Counted from the stretch's first letter, positions 46,579 to 56,947 are shown. The stretch: 64,000 bases of DNA from Oscillospiraceae bacterium (GCA_017848115.1 JAGAKZ010000021.1:1-64000), one strand, 5' to 3'. Translations and numbers: made by a program. Notes: a model not told the origin generated them from the letters alone.

Positions 46579-46723
46579 AGAAAACATGCCTCCTTCTTAT
46601 AGTAATATAATATATTATAGTATATTATCACCAATTTGTCAACACAATTTTAAGAGAATGTATGAAAAATGTTGCTATTAAGCGATTGTTTTGAAGCGTA
46701 GAATAATTATTGGCAAATTTTAT

Positions 46724-49246
46724 TTATTGCGTTTCGAAAACTTTTCGGAGCGATGATATCAGATTATCAATATTTATAGGTTTTGAGATAAATCCGTTCA
46801 TTCCACATTTTTCTGCGGCTAGTTTATCTTCTTTAAATGCATTTGCTGTCATTGCAACAATAGGTGTATATGCAAGTGTTTTATTTTCTAAACAACGTAT
46901 CTGTTTGGTTGCTTCGTGTCCGTCCATAACAGGCATATGTACATCCATGAGTATAATGTCATAAATGTCTTTTTCAGAAAGTTTTACTTTTTCAACTGCT
47001 TCAGAACCATCATTTGCTGTTTCAACGCAAAATCCGAATTTTTTCAGAATATTTTCCGCTATTTCACGATTTAATTCGTTGTCTTCGACTAAAAGAACTC
47101 TTTTTCCCTCAAAAATCTTTTGTGTGGATTTAAGATCTAAGTTCTTTTTAGGTTTTGGTTTTTGAGGGGATTTTTTTTGAACTTTAAATTTCAGAGAAAT
47201 GATAAATTCAGTTCCTTTTCCCGATTCAGTTACAACTTTTACTGTTCCATTCATAAGGTCTATAATGTTTTTGGCAATAGCCATACCAAGTCCGGAACCT
47301 TCTATTCCACTTACAGTTGAAGTTTGTTCCCGTTCAAAAGGTTCAAATATTTTCTTTGCAAACTCAGCACTCATTCCTATTCCGGTATCTTTTACTTTAA
47401 AAATATACACAGAAGTATTATTTTGAGAAACTGATTCCTGTGAGACAGAAAGTGAAACTTTTCCACCTAAAGGAGTGAATTTTATAGCATTTATCAGAAT
47501 ATTAAGTATCACCTGTTCAAGATGAACTTTGTCACAGATAACGTGATCATCGTATAAACCATCGGTATTTATATCAAAAGAAAGATTTTTATCTCGTATC
47601 TGACCGCTTACTATGGTACGTATATCATTAATTACGTCTGATAAACAAACCTCATTTTCTTCAAGATGTACTTTTCCGCTCTCTATCATACTCATGTCAA
47701 GAACATCATTTATAAGTGAAAGAAGATGTTTGCCGGACAGATTAATTTTTTCAAGATAGTCACGTACTTTTATCTGATCATCAATATCAGAAGCTGCCAG
47801 CACAGAAAATCCTATAATAGCATTCATAGGAGTTCGTATATCATGCGAAATATTTGAAAGGAATGTACTTTTTGCTTTATTTGCTGCCTGAGCGTTCCCA
47901 AGAGCATTTTGAAGTTCAAGTTTAGCTTTTACTTCTTTGGTGCGGTTTGACATTACAACAATATATCTTATAACGCTTTCGACATCAGCACATAGCACAG
48001 TTATTGTAAACCATACTTTTTCATTTGTATTATGATTTATGTAACAGCATTGTTCAAGTTCAATGCGTTTACCTGTTTTTAAGTCGTTTAATTTTCCGAT
48101 AATGTCCATATCATAGTCGCTATCTGCAGTTTTTTCTATTATGTGCATATCGTTTATTACGTCGTCTTCAGAAATTCCAAGTATTGTATCAATATTTTCA
48201 CTTACGTAACTTACTTTCATAGAATCTTTGTCTATAACTATAAAAACATCATCTACGTTATCTGAAAGAGCGGTAAACAGTTTTTCACGGTATTTTATTT
48301 CTGTTCCCATTCTTTTTAATCTGCTGCGGCTTTTGTGAACCATGATAAATCCGATAGTAAACATTATAAGTGATACACTTCCAATACCAACGAAAAGAGT
48401 CAGTATCTGAAGTTTGGTCATGTTCTGGTTTACGACTTTTTGAGGAACAAGCCCTATTAACGTCCAGTCATCAAAGTTTACCGGTTGGTATACAAGATAA
48501 AATTTTTCTTTATCCATTTCAAATGTCATTACGCCATTTTTTTTGTTATCAATATCTTCTCTTATCGTTTCTATCTCATGTTCAGACAGGTCGGAATGTT
48601 CTTTTATCATACCAAGAAAATTGTAAACACTTCTTTTATTCTGGCCGACATTGTCAAGCCAGACTCTACCATCAGAATGTATAACATATGTGCTTGCATC
48701 TTCGTTGTATACTTTATTTTCAAGAGTTTCTATCAGTCTGTCATTGTCAAGTGATATTGCAAAGGCCTCATATTTAAAGTCTTTATATTCTCCGGGATAA
48801 CATGGTATACCAAAAAGTTCGAACTCATCTTGTCCGTGAAACGCTGCTTTGAGAGCGATATTTTCTTTATCAATCATAAGCTTTGTAAGATTTTCTCCAA
48901 GATTTATATATCCTGTTTTTCCGTCAGTAGTAATATATTCACCTTCCTGAGAAAGAAAGTAAAATTCTATAAATCCGTTATTTTCTTTGAGATGGTTTAT
49001 GTATTCATCTGTTTTATAGTCACTTTGTGAGTCTTTGAAATAATTTGCCCAATCTTTCATGCAAGCCCATTTTTTACCTACTAATTGTTTTAAAGATTGG
49101 TTTGACTGTGAAAATACTTCTTCAAGATGAGATGCGCTGTCCTTAAAAATAAGGTGAGATGTGAATTTATAATAACCTGCCCCTACTGTAATGAGAATAA
49201 TGGATATAATAATTATATTTGAAAATATAAAAAGTTTTTTTTTCAT
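46724..49246 (-). CDS. Membrane hybrid histidine kinase with receiver domain
   Basis: 840 residues. One helix at the N-terminus (about 7-26), a 250-residue external region of the Cache type (about 30-280), and a second helix (about 283-305). A PAS domain follows (about 325-440). The HisKA phosphoacceptor block is NISHDIRTPMNAIIGF (H near 467), then the HATPase N-box NILINAIKFTPLGG and G-boxes, and a receiver domain whose phosphoacceptor Asp is in DIILMDVHMPVMDG (near 767). GAGG lies seven bases before ATG 49246. It is the last gene of an operon with two solute-binding lipoproteins, which may present ligands to it. No response-regulator gene with an output domain is adjacent. Confidence 0.9.
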   Translation of the reverse strand: MKKKLFIFSNIIIISIILITVGAGYYKFTSHLIFKDSASHLEEVFSQSNQSLKQLVGKKWACMKDWANYFKDSQSDYKTDEYINHLKENNGFIEFYFLSQEGEYITTDGKTGYINLGENLTKLMIDKENIALKAAFHGQDEFELFGIPCYPGEYKDFKYEAFAISLDNDRLIETLENKVYNEDASTYVIHSDGRVWLDNVGQNKRSVYNFLGMIKEHSDLSEHEIETIREDIDNKKNGVMTFEMDKEKFYLVYQPVNFDDWTLIGLVPQKVVNQNMTKLQILTLFVGIGSVSLIMFTIGFIMVHKSRSRLKRMGTEIKYREKLFTALSDNVDDVFIVIDKDSMKVSYVSENIDTILGISEDDVINDMHIIEKTADSDYDMDIIGKLNDLKTGKRIELEQCCYINHNTNEKVWFTITVLCADVESVIRYIVVMSNRTKEVKAKLELQNALGNAQAANKAKSTFLSNISHDIRTPMNAIIGFSVLAASDIDDQIKVRDYLEKINLSGKHLLSLINDVLDMSMIESGKVHLEENEVCLSDVINDIRTIVSGQIRDKNLSFDINTDGLYDDHVICDKVHLEQVILNILINAIKFTPLGGKVSLSVSQESVSQNNTSVYIFKVKDTGIGMSAEFAKKIFEPFEREQTSTVSGIEGSGLGMAIAKNIIDLMNGTVKVVTESGKGTEFIISLKFKVQKKSPQKPKPKKNLDLKSTQKIFEGKRVLLVEDNELNREIAENILKKFGFCVETANDGSEAVEKVKLSEKDIYDIILMDVHMPVMDGHEATKQIRCLENKTLAYTPIVAMTANAFKEDKLAAEKCGMNGFISKPINIDNLISSLRKVFETQ

Positions 49247-49255
49247 TTTCAAGCC

Positions 49256-51112
49256 TCATTTTAGTATATTAAGATACTCGGTGGGTTCCTCAAACTTTTC
49301 GATTTCAAGAACCATATCATCTATATGACTATCAATGTTCTTGGTATCTGCTATGACTATATCACTTATTTTTTCAGGCATAGGACAATTTCCAAATGCT
49401 TCGTCTTCGATTGCAATATTGTCTCCTATCAGGACAACGCTATACTGTTTGTTTTCATCAATCTTTTTGCCGTTTAATGTAACTGAAACAAGTTCAAATC
49501 TACCTTCTCCCTTGTCCTTGATAGTGTATTCAATACCGCTTGTTACAGGTAACATATTACGGTGAAGAACAGGGTTCGAATCATCGGATTCTGAATTTAT
49601 AAGCCATTCCATAGTTTCTTTTACAAGGCTTCCGTTCATTTCTGCTGTACGTATAGCAGCTCGCTGGTGGATAAGCCATTTCAGTTCCTGCAATGTATAT
49701 CCACCTTTGAAAACAGATGATGTAACGAAGGGAGAATAGGTAATCAGGATATCTGAACCAAGATGGTTTCGTAATGTATTGGCAACGGAGGACGAAGCCT
49801 GACATCCGTTTTCTGATTCATAATAAGGATATTCCTTGTCTTGTGTAAATATGATTTCAGGTGCAATATCGATCTCTTTTTCTAAAAGTTGCTTATTAAA
49901 ATCTTCATATGCATCTTTGACACTATATTCTTTTTTTATCATTTTCTGAGCAACGTTTAATGAGATTTCGAACATTTCTTTTGAAGAGATACGTTGATAC
50001 AAATGGTTCTTCTTTATACAGTCATTGAGTGGCTCGAAACATTTGTTTGTTTCAAGATTTGAGGCACCATTATATGAAAGTACAACTGAACCTGTTGCAG
50101 CCTTTGTTTGTCCTGTTTCGGAGAACATTGCCCTGAGAACTTCCATTATGATTTTATATTTTTTTTCATCCTGTTCAACATTTTTATTTACTGCAATCTG
50201 GTACATAGGATATGTTAATATCCAGTTATCTTCAGAAGTATCACCATAGTACGGAAGCATTACACAGTTTATATCTGTTATACTATCAAGATTTACACAG
50301 TCATTTCCTGTACCTCTGAGCATTGCACATTTGTTTTCTAAAAAAAGATCTTTTGCCTGGTAAAAAGTACGTTTTATATCATCTTCACCTGCATATGTAT
50401 CGTTGAGAAAATTTTCAAATCTTTTTAAAACAGCAGACCATACTTCAAAATCAAGACCTACCGGAGTACCTGGCTGTTCATTGGCATATTTTATTCTCCA
50501 ATCCATACCTTTTCGGCTCATAAGCTCTGCAGCTGCACATCCTTGTAAGGCTTCCAGGCAACTATAATCATACGCATAGTCGTTGTAAAATGCACCTATA
50601 TCATTTTCTTCGAAAACTTTACATGCATTGGCAAATTGTTCATAGTTTTCGGGCAATGGGAGATTATATTTATCAAAAAGATCCTTGTTTGCTATTATTC
50701 CATCTATTTCAGCACACATAGGGAGCCATTTTATTGCACCGGTCATATCTCTGTAATTTTCAATGAATGTTGTATGAAATGTACCGACAAGTTCAGTTTC
50801 ACTCATATCAAGCAGAGCGTCTGATAAGTTTATACCATCATTCATTGAAAACTGACGGCATGTGAAAATATCGGGTAATTTTCCTCTGTTATTGAGTGAT
50901 TCATAAAATTCTATGTTGTCATATCCTGCAATGAAGACAAACTCAACATCAGGAAATTCTTCCTCAAGCCATGGTGTGAGTTGTTTGCACATAGATTTAT
51001 CCCATATATACATAGTGATTTTTGTTTTTTTGTTAATATTACTACATGCTGTTATAAATAAGAACAAGGAAATCATAACTAAGAGAAATACATATTTAAT
51101 TTTCTTTTTCAA
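49256..51112 (-). CDS. Lipoprotein: solute-binding domain fused to 5'-nucleotidase C-terminal domain (second)
   Basis: 618 residues. A lipoprotein signal ends at a lipobox-like LFITAC (Cys about 23). Residues 30-420 resemble family 1 ABC solute-binding proteins (ITMYIWDKSMCKQL start, DIFTCRQFSMNDG, a KWLPMCAEIDGIIANKDLF hinge). The C-terminal part (about 435-600) matches the 5'-nucleotidase C-terminal ligand-binding domain: TYSPFVTSSVFKGGYTLQEL, then LVSVTLNGKKIDENKQYSV. The catalytic metallophosphatase domain is absent, and no ABC permease is nearby. TTG 51112 follows GGAGG by eight bases, just after the upstream stop. It probably binds a ligand outside the cell for the kinase at 46724 (inference). 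Confidence 0.75.
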   Translation of the reverse strand: MKKKIKYVFLLVMISLFLFITACSNINKKTKITMYIWDKSMCKQLTPWLEEEFPDVEFVFIAGYDNIEFYESLNNRGKLPDIFTCRQFSMNDGINLSDALLDMSETELVGTFHTTFIENYRDMTGAIKWLPMCAEIDGIIANKDLFDKYNLPLPENYEQFANACKVFEENDIGAFYNDYAYDYSCLEALQGCAAAELMSRKGMDWRIKYANEQPGTPVGLDFEVWSAVLKRFENFLNDTYAGEDDIKRTFYQAKDLFLENKCAMLRGTGNDCVNLDSITDINCVMLPYYGDTSEDNWILTYPMYQIAVNKNVEQDEKKYKIIMEVLRAMFSETGQTKAATGSVVLSYNGASNLETNKCFEPLNDCIKKNHLYQRISSKEMFEISLNVAQKMIKKEYSVKDAYEDFNKQLLEKEIDIAPEIIFTQDKEYPYYESENGCQASSSVANTLRNHLGSDILITYSPFVTSSVFKGGYTLQELKWLIHQRAAIRTAEMNGSLVKETMEWLINSESDDSNPVLHRNMLPVTSGIEYTIKDKGEGRFELVSVTLNGKKIDENKQYSVVLIGDNIAIEDEAFGNCPMPEKISDIVIADTKNIDSHIDDMVLEIEKFEEPTEYLNILK

Positions 51113-51113
51113 T

Positions 51114-53066
51114 TTATTTTTCCTCCCAAACGATAGTAGTCGTAAGTTCCGGTGCCTTTATAGCGCCGCCTTTTTTACCGATCCACATTTTAAAATTTTC
51201 TTCCCATGAACCTGACAGAATAGTTTCGCCCGGAACGACTTCAAGTGTTTTATTATTTTCTGTTCTTAAACTTCCGGTATAGTATGCAACCTTGTATTCT
51301 TTTTCCGGATCAAGTTCCTGTCCGTCAGGAAGTTTACATGAAATAAGTCGTTTTCCTGGAGTGTTCCATGGTGCGAATACTACATCAAGACCGGAAGCAA
51401 TTGTGTAGTTATGTTTTGAATTTCCGTCATATCCGTTTAAAATGTCCATGATTTGTCTGCCTGTCATCATTGCCCATGCTATTCCTGCCGGATCTGTGTA
51501 AGCTCGCCGTGAGGGAGAAATGCAGCTGAAAGTATCGTCTGTAATATCTCCTTTGTAGATTTTTCCCGTAACACCATCGTTATCAGAACCAACAAATACA
51601 AGGGCTATCTCAGCTTCTGTAAGTTCACGATACATATTACCTACCAGTTGAACTGTTTCAAGATGTGAAAAATTATCTACAGATATGCCATAAGATGTTT
51701 TGTTGTCTTTATTATTAAGAAAATTATCTCTTGCTGTATCAGCGAGACCAAGCCAATCATCAACAGATATAGTTTTTTCTATAAGTGCTGCGGCATTGTT
51801 ACGCATTACTATTTCTACAGTTCGTTTATTGTCGCCAGAAACCAGGCTGAAATTATTTATTATTCTCCCTGATTCAAGTGTTTTTGCTATATTTTCTGAT
51901 AAATCAGTAAATTCTATTGCTACGCCTTCAACCGGTGAAAGTTTGAGACTATCTCCTATCAGTTTCTTCTGAGTGTCAGGCTGACTCAGAAAATCAAAAA
52001 TATCAAAAAGAATTTTTCCGTTATCCTTATCAGCCGAATTTTTATTTATAGCCATATAGTACGAAGGAATGGAGTATACAAAATCACTGTCAGGCTTGTC
52101 GGAAATATAGAATGGAAAAATACCAACCTCATGTTTTATTGTTTCATCTGTTTGAAATTCTATATTATTTTTTTCAAAATTCATATTTTCAAATATCATT
52201 GCTGTTGTATGATATTTGTAGATGGCATTGCTTCTTTCCCACGGACGTCTGTCAAAATCTCCTGAATCGATAACGCCTGCATCTGCAAGTTCTATAAAAA
52301 TTTCAGCAGCTGATTCCATATGTCCTTTCATGGAGTTTTCGCCTAGTCTGTACTCCTGAAGCCATTTCTGATTTGTTGCTCCCTTGTAAACTTTTTCATA
52401 ACCAAAAGTATTGAAAACTATCTGAAAAGCATCGGCAAATTTTAGCGAAAGATCTACAGCTTCCACAGGATATATATTTTCGCCGTCATCTACAGTAAGA
52501 CCGGAATTGTTGATAGTTTCAACAAGAGAAATAAATTCAGAGTAACTATGAGGAATTTCCCATCCGTTTTCTTCGAACATGGTTCTGTCATAGACTATAC
52601 CATAAATGTCTGATAATCCCGGAAGATAGTATATGGCTCCGTTTTTATCAATGCATGGTTCTATACTGCTCACATAATACTGACCACTGAATTTTTGTGA
52701 AGAAAGGTCTGCAAAATACGTTGATGCATTATTAACAGCCGGAATATCAACTGAAAATATAATATCCTGTTCCTGTCCCAGTTCAAGATTTTTTTGCATA
52801 CTATATGCAGAGTTATTGGAACCGCCGTGTTTCATGACGATATCAATATCAGGAAATTGTTCTTCAATAATGTTTTCAAGTTCCTGATGCGGTACACCGC
52901 TTTCGTAACGTGCGGTAATCATAGTTTTGTTTTTATCGACAGGAGTAAGTGTCAGGATATCACTCGGTTTTACATCATTGGATACTTCTGCAGGTTCTGC
53001 ACTCTGGCACCCTGAAAGTAGCAAGAGTGTTGACATGAAAATGATAGTTTTCTTAAAAAAATTCAT
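51114..53066 (-). CDS. Lipoprotein: solute-binding domain fused to 5'-nucleotidase C-terminal domain (first)
   Basis: 650 residues, a diverged paralogue of its downstream neighbour. The lipobox is LLSGC (Cys about 20). Residues 45-430 are solute-binding-like, with AIYYLPGLSDIYGIVYDRTMF as the conserved hinge block and FPFYISDKP near the end of the second lobe. Residues 465-620 match the 5'-nucleotidase C-terminal domain (IALVFVGSDNDGVTGKIYKG, then AWAMMTGRQIMDILNGYD). The catalytic domain is missing. AAGGAG lies 14 bases before ATG 53066. It is the first gene of the three-gene sensory operon. The ligand may be a nucleoside-like or sugar compound; untested. Confidence 0.75.
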   Translation of the reverse strand: MNFFKKTIIFMSTLLLLSGCQSAEPAEVSNDVKPSDILTLTPVDKNKTMITARYESGVPHQELENIIEEQFPDIDIVMKHGGSNNSAYSMQKNLELGQEQDIIFSVDIPAVNNASTYFADLSSQKFSGQYYVSSIEPCIDKNGAIYYLPGLSDIYGIVYDRTMFEENGWEIPHSYSEFISLVETINNSGLTVDDGENIYPVEAVDLSLKFADAFQIVFNTFGYEKVYKGATNQKWLQEYRLGENSMKGHMESAAEIFIELADAGVIDSGDFDRRPWERSNAIYKYHTTAMIFENMNFEKNNIEFQTDETIKHEVGIFPFYISDKPDSDFVYSIPSYYMAINKNSADKDNGKILFDIFDFLSQPDTQKKLIGDSLKLSPVEGVAIEFTDLSENIAKTLESGRIINNFSLVSGDNKRTVEIVMRNNAAALIEKTISVDDWLGLADTARDNFLNNKDNKTSYGISVDNFSHLETVQLVGNMYRELTEAEIALVFVGSDNDGVTGKIYKGDITDDTFSCISPSRRAYTDPAGIAWAMMTGRQIMDILNGYDGNSKHNYTIASGLDVVFAPWNTPGKRLISCKLPDGQELDPEKEYKVAYYTGSLRTENNKTLEVVPGETILSGSWEENFKMWIGKKGGAIKAPELTTTIVWEEK

Positions 53067-53216
53067 AAATTATCTTAGTTCTCCTTATGCTGATATTTAA
53101 GGATATATCAGTATTATTTTTACAAAACAAAAAGCAATATAGATAAACAGGATTTTTTTGCTTAAAATTTTGCCATATAATTATACCATATTTAATTAAA
53201 ACAAGTCAATAAAAGT

Positions 53217-53253
53217 AAAATGCAGAGCCAATAAAATAACTCTGCATTTTTTA
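53217..53253. terminator. Terminator after the GH16 gene
   Basis: AATGCAGAG and CTCTGCATT arms enclose an AT-rich loop, with T run on either side; it ends the minus-strand glucanase gene and separates it from the lipoprotein operon promoter region. Confidence 0.8.
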
Positions 53254-53263
53254 TTGTATTTAC

Positions 53264-55321
53264 TTATTTTCCAAGAATAACATCATCTTTTGAAACATAC
53301 TGTTTATAGTGTGCAAGATCTGCTATATCTACTTTTCCGTCAGCGTTTACATCTGCAAGACTTACTTGCAGATCATCAAACTTCATATCTTTAAGAAGAT
53401 AGAGCGATAAATAAGTCAGGTCTGTAAGATCAGTTTTTCCATCTTTGTTAAGGTCACCTGTCTTGTATGTATCCGCTTTGTCTGATACAGTTGTATCTTC
53501 TGTTGCCGATGTTATAGTTGTTACCAACGGCTCTGTTTTTTCCTCTGACCATTTCAGATTTGAAATAACTACTTTATGCACACCGAGAGATGAAGCATTT
53601 TCTATATTTCCGAGAAGAAACTTTACGTCAACTATATCATCTTTTTCAAATGTGCAGTCATAATGATAGTGTACTGCTTCACCTGTAAGCGAAAGTGTCT
53701 TATCAAAGTATCTGTCGTAAACAGAATTTTCTACTGTTACATTTACTGCTCTGTCTTTGTCTGAATAGATGTCAAAATCAAGCGTATACTTTGTGTCCTT
53801 CTTTACACTTATATTTTCAAGTGCCGCCATTGCGCTGTATGTCTGTGTTCCGACTTCTGCAATGTTCATGGTTGTACCTTCAAAAGAATTTAGCAGTACA
53901 CCATTTCCGCCTTCCATAAAGTATGATTTCAGAGGTATCTGAGTGTTTACAGGTTTCTGGGTAACAGGAGGTTCTGTAACCGGAGCATCAGGGTCAGTCC
54001 ATTTAAGATTTGAAATAACTACATCATGTGCGCCGACTGCTGATGCATCACCTATATTTCCAAGCTGGAACTTCAAGTCTATCTTCTCATCATTTTCAAA
54101 TGTACACTCATAATGATAATGTGTATTTGTTCCGTTTACAGTAACTTCTTTTTCAAGAAATCTGTCATATACCGCATTTTCCGCTGTTACTATCATTGGA
54201 CGTTTAGCAGTTGAAATTACATCAAAGTCAAGTTCGTATGTCTTTCCTTTTTTTACATCAATATTTTCAAGTGTCGCCATTGCACTGTACTGCTGAGTTC
54301 CGACTTCAGAAATGCTGACAGTAGTTCCCGAATCTGTATTTGAGAGAAGACCCTGACCGCCTTCCATGAAGTAGCCTTTCATAGCCACTTGTGACGGTGC
54401 TGACGGTGTATGTGTGATACCGTCTTTCTGATATACTCTTACATAGTCTACTTCCAGCTCCTTTGGACCATCTGCAAATATTGACGGATCTGCGTGTATT
54501 CCATCTACACCGTCAAAATGACCGCCTACTGCAAGATTGAGAATAAGATAAAAATTCTGGTCAAAAGGTGCAGGAAAATCTCTTCCGTTTGAACTCCACG
54601 CATTTTGTGTGCTGTAAAGTTCACCGTCAACATACCATCTGATTTCGCCTTCTTCCCACTCTATACTGTAAACATGCCAGTTCTCAGTAGAATCACCGTT
54701 TTCAAAATGGTATTCATTTGTAAGGTATGTATTTCCGGGCCATGTATCACCAAAGTGTATTGTACCGCATATTTTTTCGGGGGTACTTCCCCACCCCTCC
54801 ATGATATCTATTTCTCCTGAAGCAGCCCATTTGCCGTAAACAGAATCTTCAGGAAGCATCCAGAGTGCAGGCCAGAGAGATTTTCCAGAATCAACTCTTG
54901 CACGTATATCTATTTTTCCGTAGCATACCGAAAACTTATTTTGTGTGATAAGTTTTGATGAAGTATATTCATATGTACCCTGAACAGGGTCGGTATAGTT
55001 TTCTTTTTTAGCCTGAATTTTCAGTGTACCGTCACTTATAACAGTATTTTTATCAGTATAAAACTCCTGTTCATTATTCCCCCAGCCCGATGTTTCATAG
55101 TTTCCCTTTTCATCGAGTTTCCAGTTGCCGATATCATAAGTCCACTTGGTCATATCCAGTGTATCGCCTTCAAATTCGTCAGACCAGGTAAGTACCCAGT
55201 TATCTGTTGATTCTTCAGCGGTTACCTTACTGTTTTTCTTCATGTTTTCACCTGTGTAACCAAATGCAGATACTGCAACCAGACAAGCAAGTGCCATTGA
55301 CATCAATCGAATTTTTTTCAT
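53264..55321 (-). CDS. Secreted GH16 beta-glucanase with two repeat modules and type I dockerin
   Basis: 685 residues from ATG 55321 (AAGGAAG upstream; an ATG two codons earlier is too close). A signal peptide (1-20) precedes a GH16 domain (about 40-300) with the catalytic motif SGEIDIMEGWG (near 168), the E-x-D-x-x-E form of laminarinases and lichenases. Two related 125-residue beta-rich modules follow (about 310-445 and 460-595), each beginning Y/SYFMEGG and containing GTTxxISEVGTQ; they are likely carbohydrate-binding. A type I dockerin ends it, with two GDLNKDGKTD/ADVNADGKVD-type calcium loops. It degrades beta-1,3 or mixed-linkage glucans and docks to a cellulosome-type scaffoldin. Confidence 0.9.
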   Translation of the reverse strand: MKKIRLMSMALACLVAVSAFGYTGENMKKNSKVTAEESTDNWVLTWSDEFEGDTLDMTKWTYDIGNWKLDEKGNYETSGWGNNEQEFYTDKNTVISDGTLKIQAKKENYTDPVQGTYEYTSSKLITQNKFSVCYGKIDIRARVDSGKSLWPALWMLPEDSVYGKWAASGEIDIMEGWGSTPEKICGTIHFGDTWPGNTYLTNEYHFENGDSTENWHVYSIEWEEGEIRWYVDGELYSTQNAWSSNGRDFPAPFDQNFYLILNLAVGGHFDGVDGIHADPSIFADGPKELEVDYVRVYQKDGITHTPSAPSQVAMKGYFMEGGQGLLSNTDSGTTVSISEVGTQQYSAMATLENIDVKKGKTYELDFDVISTAKRPMIVTAENAVYDRFLEKEVTVNGTNTHYHYECTFENDEKIDLKFQLGNIGDASAVGAHDVVISNLKWTDPDAPVTEPPVTQKPVNTQIPLKSYFMEGGNGVLLNSFEGTTMNIAEVGTQTYSAMAALENISVKKDTKYTLDFDIYSDKDRAVNVTVENSVYDRYFDKTLSLTGEAVHYHYDCTFEKDDIVDVKFLLGNIENASSLGVHKVVISNLKWSEEKTEPLVTTITSATEDTTVSDKADTYKTGDLNKDGKTDLTDLTYLSLYLLKDMKFDDLQVSLADVNADGKVDIADLAHYKQYVSKDDVILGK

Positions 55322-55458
55322 AAACATTCTTCCTTTTCACATACTTTGAAATATAGCTATCATTTCAAGGATATTATATCATAAATATATTACGATTGAT
55401 ATAGAAAAAATAATTTTCGGTAAAAAAATATATATTTTAAGCCTATTTAATTCCCGAT

Positions 55459-56196
55459 TTAATCAAAGTATTTAAATGTCGGCATGAGTTGCAATTTAAA
55501 CAGATTTTTCTTATGCATATCATCTATTTTTTTCTTGATTTCCTTATCGGGTTCTATGCCTTCTCTTATATATTTATCAAGTGTTTCGTAAGTAAATCCA
55601 AGATTGTCTTCGTCTGTCTTTCCGCAAAGGCCGTCAATAGGCGGTTTCTCGATAAATTTTTCATCAAGTCCGATTTCTCTGCCTATTGCTTTTACCTCTG
55701 CTACCGTAAAGCATGACAACGGACTGAAATCTCCTGCCGCATCGCCGTAACGTGTTGAATAACCTACCCAGTCTTCTGACAAGTTACAGGTATTTGCCAC
55801 TCGTCCGTTTTTAGACTGTGAAACGGCATACAGAACAGACATACGCACTCTTGCAGGGAGATTAAATTTTGTCTGCTGTGATATATCTATTTTTCCATCA
55901 AGATTTTTATATATCCCGTCAATTGCATCTTTGATATTTACTGTTATATTTTCTATTCCGAGTGATTTGCATAAATCAATTGAGTAATCTATATCGAACT
56001 GTTCACCCTGTGGCATCATTACTCCGATAACTCTTTCTTTACCGAGTGCCTTACAGCAAAGAGCCGCCACAACAGAACTGTCCTTTCCACCTGATATTCC
56101 TACAACGGCATTACAACCCTTACCGTTTTCTTCAAACCATTCTCTTATCCACGCAACACATTTTTCTGTAGCATCTTTTACATCAAATCTGTACAT
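55459..56196 (-). CDS. nadE: Ammonia-dependent NAD synthetase
   Basis: 245 residues, short form with no glutaminase domain. The PP-loop is SGGKDSSVVAALC (about 35-47), and CNLSEDWVGYSTRYGDAAGDF and EKPPIDGLCGKTDEDNLGF are the conserved deamido-NAD and ATP blocks. It adenylates nicotinate adenine dinucleotide and amidates it with ammonia. AAAGGA precedes ATG 56196. It is monocistronic, with the GNAT gene 150 bases upstream. Confidence 0.95.
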   Translation of the reverse strand: MYRFDVKDATEKCVAWIREWFEENGKGCNAVVGISGGKDSSVVAALCCKALGKERVIGVMMPQGEQFDIDYSIDLCKSLGIENITVNIKDAIDGIYKNLDGKIDISQQTKFNLPARVRMSVLYAVSQSKNGRVANTCNLSEDWVGYSTRYGDAAGDFSPLSCFTVAEVKAIGREIGLDEKFIEKPPIDGLCGKTDEDNLGFTYETLDKYIREGIEPDKEIKKKIDDMHKKNLFKLQLMPTFKYFD

Positions 56197-56347
56197 AATC
56201 CATTATCCTTTCTTTTCACCGATATTTTCAGTGCTTGTTTATTCTTTATTATATTCCTCGCCAAAGAGATTGTCAAGCGATATTATAGAAAATCTCACCA
56301 AATACCCGCCACCTTGATTGATGACGGGTTAGCTTTCCTATGTAGTT

Positions 56348-56821
56348 TTAAAATTTGCAGACCATTATGTATTCTTCTTCGTTTTCATCAATAACGACAA
56401 AACCGACCTTTTTATACATTTTCACGGCATAGTTTGCTTTCTGGACAGCAAGCGAGGAACTTTTGTAGCCTTTTCTCTTTAACTCCGCAAGCATAGTTTT
56501 CATAAGCTCCGTGCCTATTCCAAAGTTGCGATACTCCTTATAAAGTGAGATAGCAAAAGAAGGCACACCATCGGCTATATGTCCGTAATCGTTCATATCA
56601 CGTACCCATACCGCACCGATAACCGTTCCGTTGACTTCTGCCACAAAACATATATCATCTTTTTCCTGTCCAAAATCTTTAACATATACCTGCAAATCAG
56701 GCTGATAAATAATAGACTTTGGCGGTGGCTCTACACCATCGGGAATAAAAATTGCCTCATATATGAAATCATCTAAAAGATTGTATTCGTCCTCACGGAT
56801 TTTTCTGATATTATAATTCAT
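56348..56821 (-). CDS. GNAT acetyltransferase
   Basis: 157 residues. NIRKIREDEYNLLDDFIYEA is the opening strand and helix; SFAISLYKEYRNFGIGTELMK is strand 4 with the acetyl-CoA loop (R-x-F-G-I-G-T); AVKMYKKVGFVVID is the last helix and strand. Substrate cannot be inferred. GGAGG lies before ATG 56821. It is transcribed alone. Confidence 0.85.
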   Translation of the reverse strand: MNYNIRKIREDEYNLLDDFIYEAIFIPDGVEPPPKSIIYQPDLQVYVKDFGQEKDDICFVAEVNGTVIGAVWVRDMNDYGHIADGVPSFAISLYKEYRNFGIGTELMKTMLAELKRKGYKSSSLAVQKANYAVKMYKKVGFVVIDENEEEYIMVCKF

Positions 56822-56947
56822 TTTTTACCTCCAATTATTATGATTTTAATTGGATAACATTCCACACATAACGATGCCACCTTTCATAAATTTGATTTAT
56901 TATTTGCATTGAAAACCTGTCTGATTTATTAGACCTATTTTCAATGA

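Noticed and set aside
56907-56947. Inverted repeat with CATTGAAAA/TTTTCAATG arms between the Fic and GNAT genes
   Set aside because: AT-rich, interrupted stem and no T run on the transcribed strand; not strong enough to call a terminator.
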